Below, piece after piece: positions 4,273 to 5,589 of a stretch of DNA of 5,589 bases. This stretch comes from an uncultured Alphaproteobacteria bacterium (lineage in GTDB: Bacteria > Pseudomonadota > Alphaproteobacteria > UBA2136 > UBA6156), in assembly GCA_937928525.1 (NCBI GenBank), contig CALFWJ010000142.1, forward strand, positions 1 through 5,589. Direction: 5' to 3'. The translations under genes were made by a program, and so were the position numbers. The notes beneath the pieces are model-generated. The model did no database searches, had not been told where the DNA came from, and worked only from the letters and a program-made list of their open reading frames with translations. How positions within the stretch are numbered: position 1 is the first letter of the stretch; every line of letters starts with the position of its first letter.

Positions 4273-5589
4273 ATGACCCTCCAGTACCTCCAAATCGCCG
4301 AAGCCGTAGCACGCGAAAAGAACATTGAAAAAGAAGAAATTGTCGTGGTGATGGAGCAAGCCATCCAAATGGCAGCGCGCCGTAAATACGGTATGGACCT
4401 TGACATTGCGGCCACGCTAGACCGCATAACGGGCGATGTAACACTTAAAAAATTGGTTAAAGTTGTGCCCATGATTATGGAGCCGTTAAGCCTAGAAGAA
4501 ATCCGCCTTGCTAACCGTGAAGGCCGTGACCCAGAAATGCGCCCCTCTTGCGACGCCAAAGGCTACCCGCTCAAGCAAAACGCCAGCCAAATTTTGCTCG
4601 CCGAAGCCCAAAAGGTAAACCCAGACATTAAGATGGGCGAGTATCTCATGGAAGACCTCCCTGAGTTTGACTTTGGCCGCGTGGCTGCCCAAGCCGCCAA
4701 ACAAGTGATTATCCAGAAGGTAAAAGACGTAGAGCGCTCGCGCGAACTAGAAGAATACGCCGACCGCCAAGGCACGGTGGTTAGCGGTATTGTTAAACGC
4801 GTTGATAACCGTGGCGCCTTGGTTGACCTTGGTGGCGCAGAAGCCTTTATGCCCCGTGAAGAAATTATCCAGCGCGAACAGTTCAACATGAACGACCGCG
4901 TGCGTGGCTATATTTATAAAGTAGAAGAAAGCCGCCGCGGCGCGCAAATCTTCCTTTCGCGCACTCACCCGCAATACTTGGTAGAGCTGTTTAAAGAAGA
5001 AGTGCCAGAAATTGCTAACGGCACAATCGAAATTATGGGCGCAGCGCGTGACCCAGGCTTCCGCGCTAAAATTGCGGTAAAAAGCTACGACGGTAACCTC
5101 GATCCCGTCGGTGCTTGCGTGGGTATCCGTGGTGTGCGCGTGCAAGCCGTAACCGCAGAACTTCAAGGCGAGCGCGTCGACATTATCAACTGGACACCAG
5201 ATGCCGCAAGCTTTTTGGTTAAAGCCATGCAGCCTGCAACCGTCACTAAAGTAGTGGTAGACGAAGACGACAACCGCATTGAAGTTGTGGTACCAGAAGA
5301 CAATCTAAGCCTCGCCATTGGCCGCCGCGGTCAAAACGTGCGTCTGGCGTCTATGCTCACAGGGTGGGATATTGACGTGATGACCGAAGCGGAAGAATCT
5401 GAGCGCCGTGCCCAAGAAATGGCAACGCTATCTAAGCACATCATCGATAACCTCGACGTGGACGACGTGCTCGCCCGCCTCCTTATCGGTGAAGGTTTCC
5501 GTAGCGTCGACGACCTCCTTAAAGTCAGCGCCGAAGAGCTTGGTCAGGTAGAAGGCTTGAACGCTGAAATCGCGGAAGAGCTTCAATCA
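4273..5589 (+). CDS. nusA: Transcription termination/antitermination factor NusA (3' end outside the window)
   Basis: NusA binds RNA polymerase and nascent RNA, modulating pausing, termination and antitermination. The 439 visible codons show, in order, the N-terminal polymerase-binding domain (1 to about 160, ending in FGRVAAQAAKQVIIQKVKDVER at 134-155) and the S1 domain (about 165-230, TVVSGIVKRVDNRGALVDLG). KH1 follows (about 232-305, with DPVGACVGIRGVRVQAV), then KH2 (about 306-376, with NLSLAIGRRGQNVRLAS). Last comes the start of the C-terminal helix-hairpin-helix repeats (about 393-439, DVDDVLARLLIGEGFRSVDDLL). The N-domain carries about 30 extra residues around 80-115 relative to E. coli NusA. 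The frame is still open at the last base, so the gene continues beyond the window. It follows rimP in the conserved rimP-nusA operon; the usual next genes (ylxR, infB) would lie downstream. Confidence 0.97.
   Translation, partial: MTLQYLQIAEAVAREKNIEKEEIVVVMEQAIQMAARRKYGMDLDIAATLDRITGDVTLKKLVKVVPMIMEPLSLEEIRLANREGRDPEMRPSCDAKGYPLKQNASQILLAEAQKVNPDIKMGEYLMEDLPEFDFGRVAAQAAKQVIIQKVKDVERSRELEEYADRQGTVVSGIVKRVDNRGALVDLGGAEAFMPREEIIQREQFNMNDRVRGYIYKVEESRRGAQIFLSRTHPQYLVELFKEEVPEIANGTIEIMGAARDPGFRAKIAVKSYDGNLDPVGACVGIRGVRVQAVTAELQGERVDIINWTPDAASFLVKAMQPATVTKVVVDEDDNRIEVVVPEDNLSLAIGRRGQNVRLASMLTGWDIDVMTEAEESERRAQEMATLSKHIIDNLDVDDVLARLLIGEGFRSVDDLLKVSAEELGQVEGLNAEIAEELQS

Noticed and set aside
4747..5166. 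A 139-codon minus-strand frame inside nusA
   Set aside because: It covers the S1 and KH1 coding region of nusA, a certain gene, has no Shine-Dalgarno or family features, and is explained by GC-biased codon usage on the opposite strand.
1..5589. Insertion sequence, phage, attachment site or CRISPR array
   Set aside because: I saw no transposase or integrase frame, no terminal inverted repeats with target duplications and no regularly spaced repeats.

Overview
The window reads as a chromosomal segment of an alphaproteobacterium of moderate GC content. The evidence is the divergent mutY / DUF721 (dciA-like) / DsbA-type thioredoxin arrangement, which is a familiar alphaproteobacterial block, together with the metK ... 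rimP-nusA order and the family signatures of the proteins. I cannot place it below class from sequence alone. Most of the window is housekeeping; I see no phage, transposon, CRISPR array, tRNA or rRNA.

Layout. Positions 1-113 hold the last 36 codons of metK (+ strand), followed by a hairpin terminator that can work in both directions (145-170). Next come two small minus-strand genes that I do not recognise, encoding 48 aa (189-335) and 73 aa (482-703). Each has a strong Shine-Dalgarno sequence, and an intrinsic terminator separates them (436-464). A minus-strand two-gene operon follows: a DUF721/DciA-type helicase-loader protein (1568-2104) and a membrane-anchored or exported DsbA-like CPHC oxidoreductase (801-1571). 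Their stop and start codons overlap (ATGA), and the operon ends in a hairpin terminator at 762-784. mutY (2124-3140, +) is transcribed divergently from dciA with only 19 bp between the two start codons. It converges on an AT-rich orphan gene of 112 aa (3159-3497, -). The terminators of these two convergent genes are interlocked, each lying inside the 3' coding end of the other gene.

From about 3580 the + strand resumes with a candidate promoter, a leader of about 120 nt that contains an attenuator-like hairpin with a U-tract, then rimP (3735-4229) and nusA (4273 to beyond the window end; 439 codons visible).

Functionally, rimP and nusA form the start of the usual ribosome-maturation / transcription-elongation operon. 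MutY repairs 8-oxoG:A mismatches, the DciA-like protein acts on the replicative helicase, and the DsbA-like protein handles disulfides outside the cytoplasm. The most notable points are that the usual alphaproteobacterial metK-trmB-rimP-nusA neighbourhood is split by the mutY-dciA-dsbA block plus unknown genes; that smc, often next to this block, is not downstream of dsbA; that rimP may have an attenuated leader; and that there are three unrecognised small genes.
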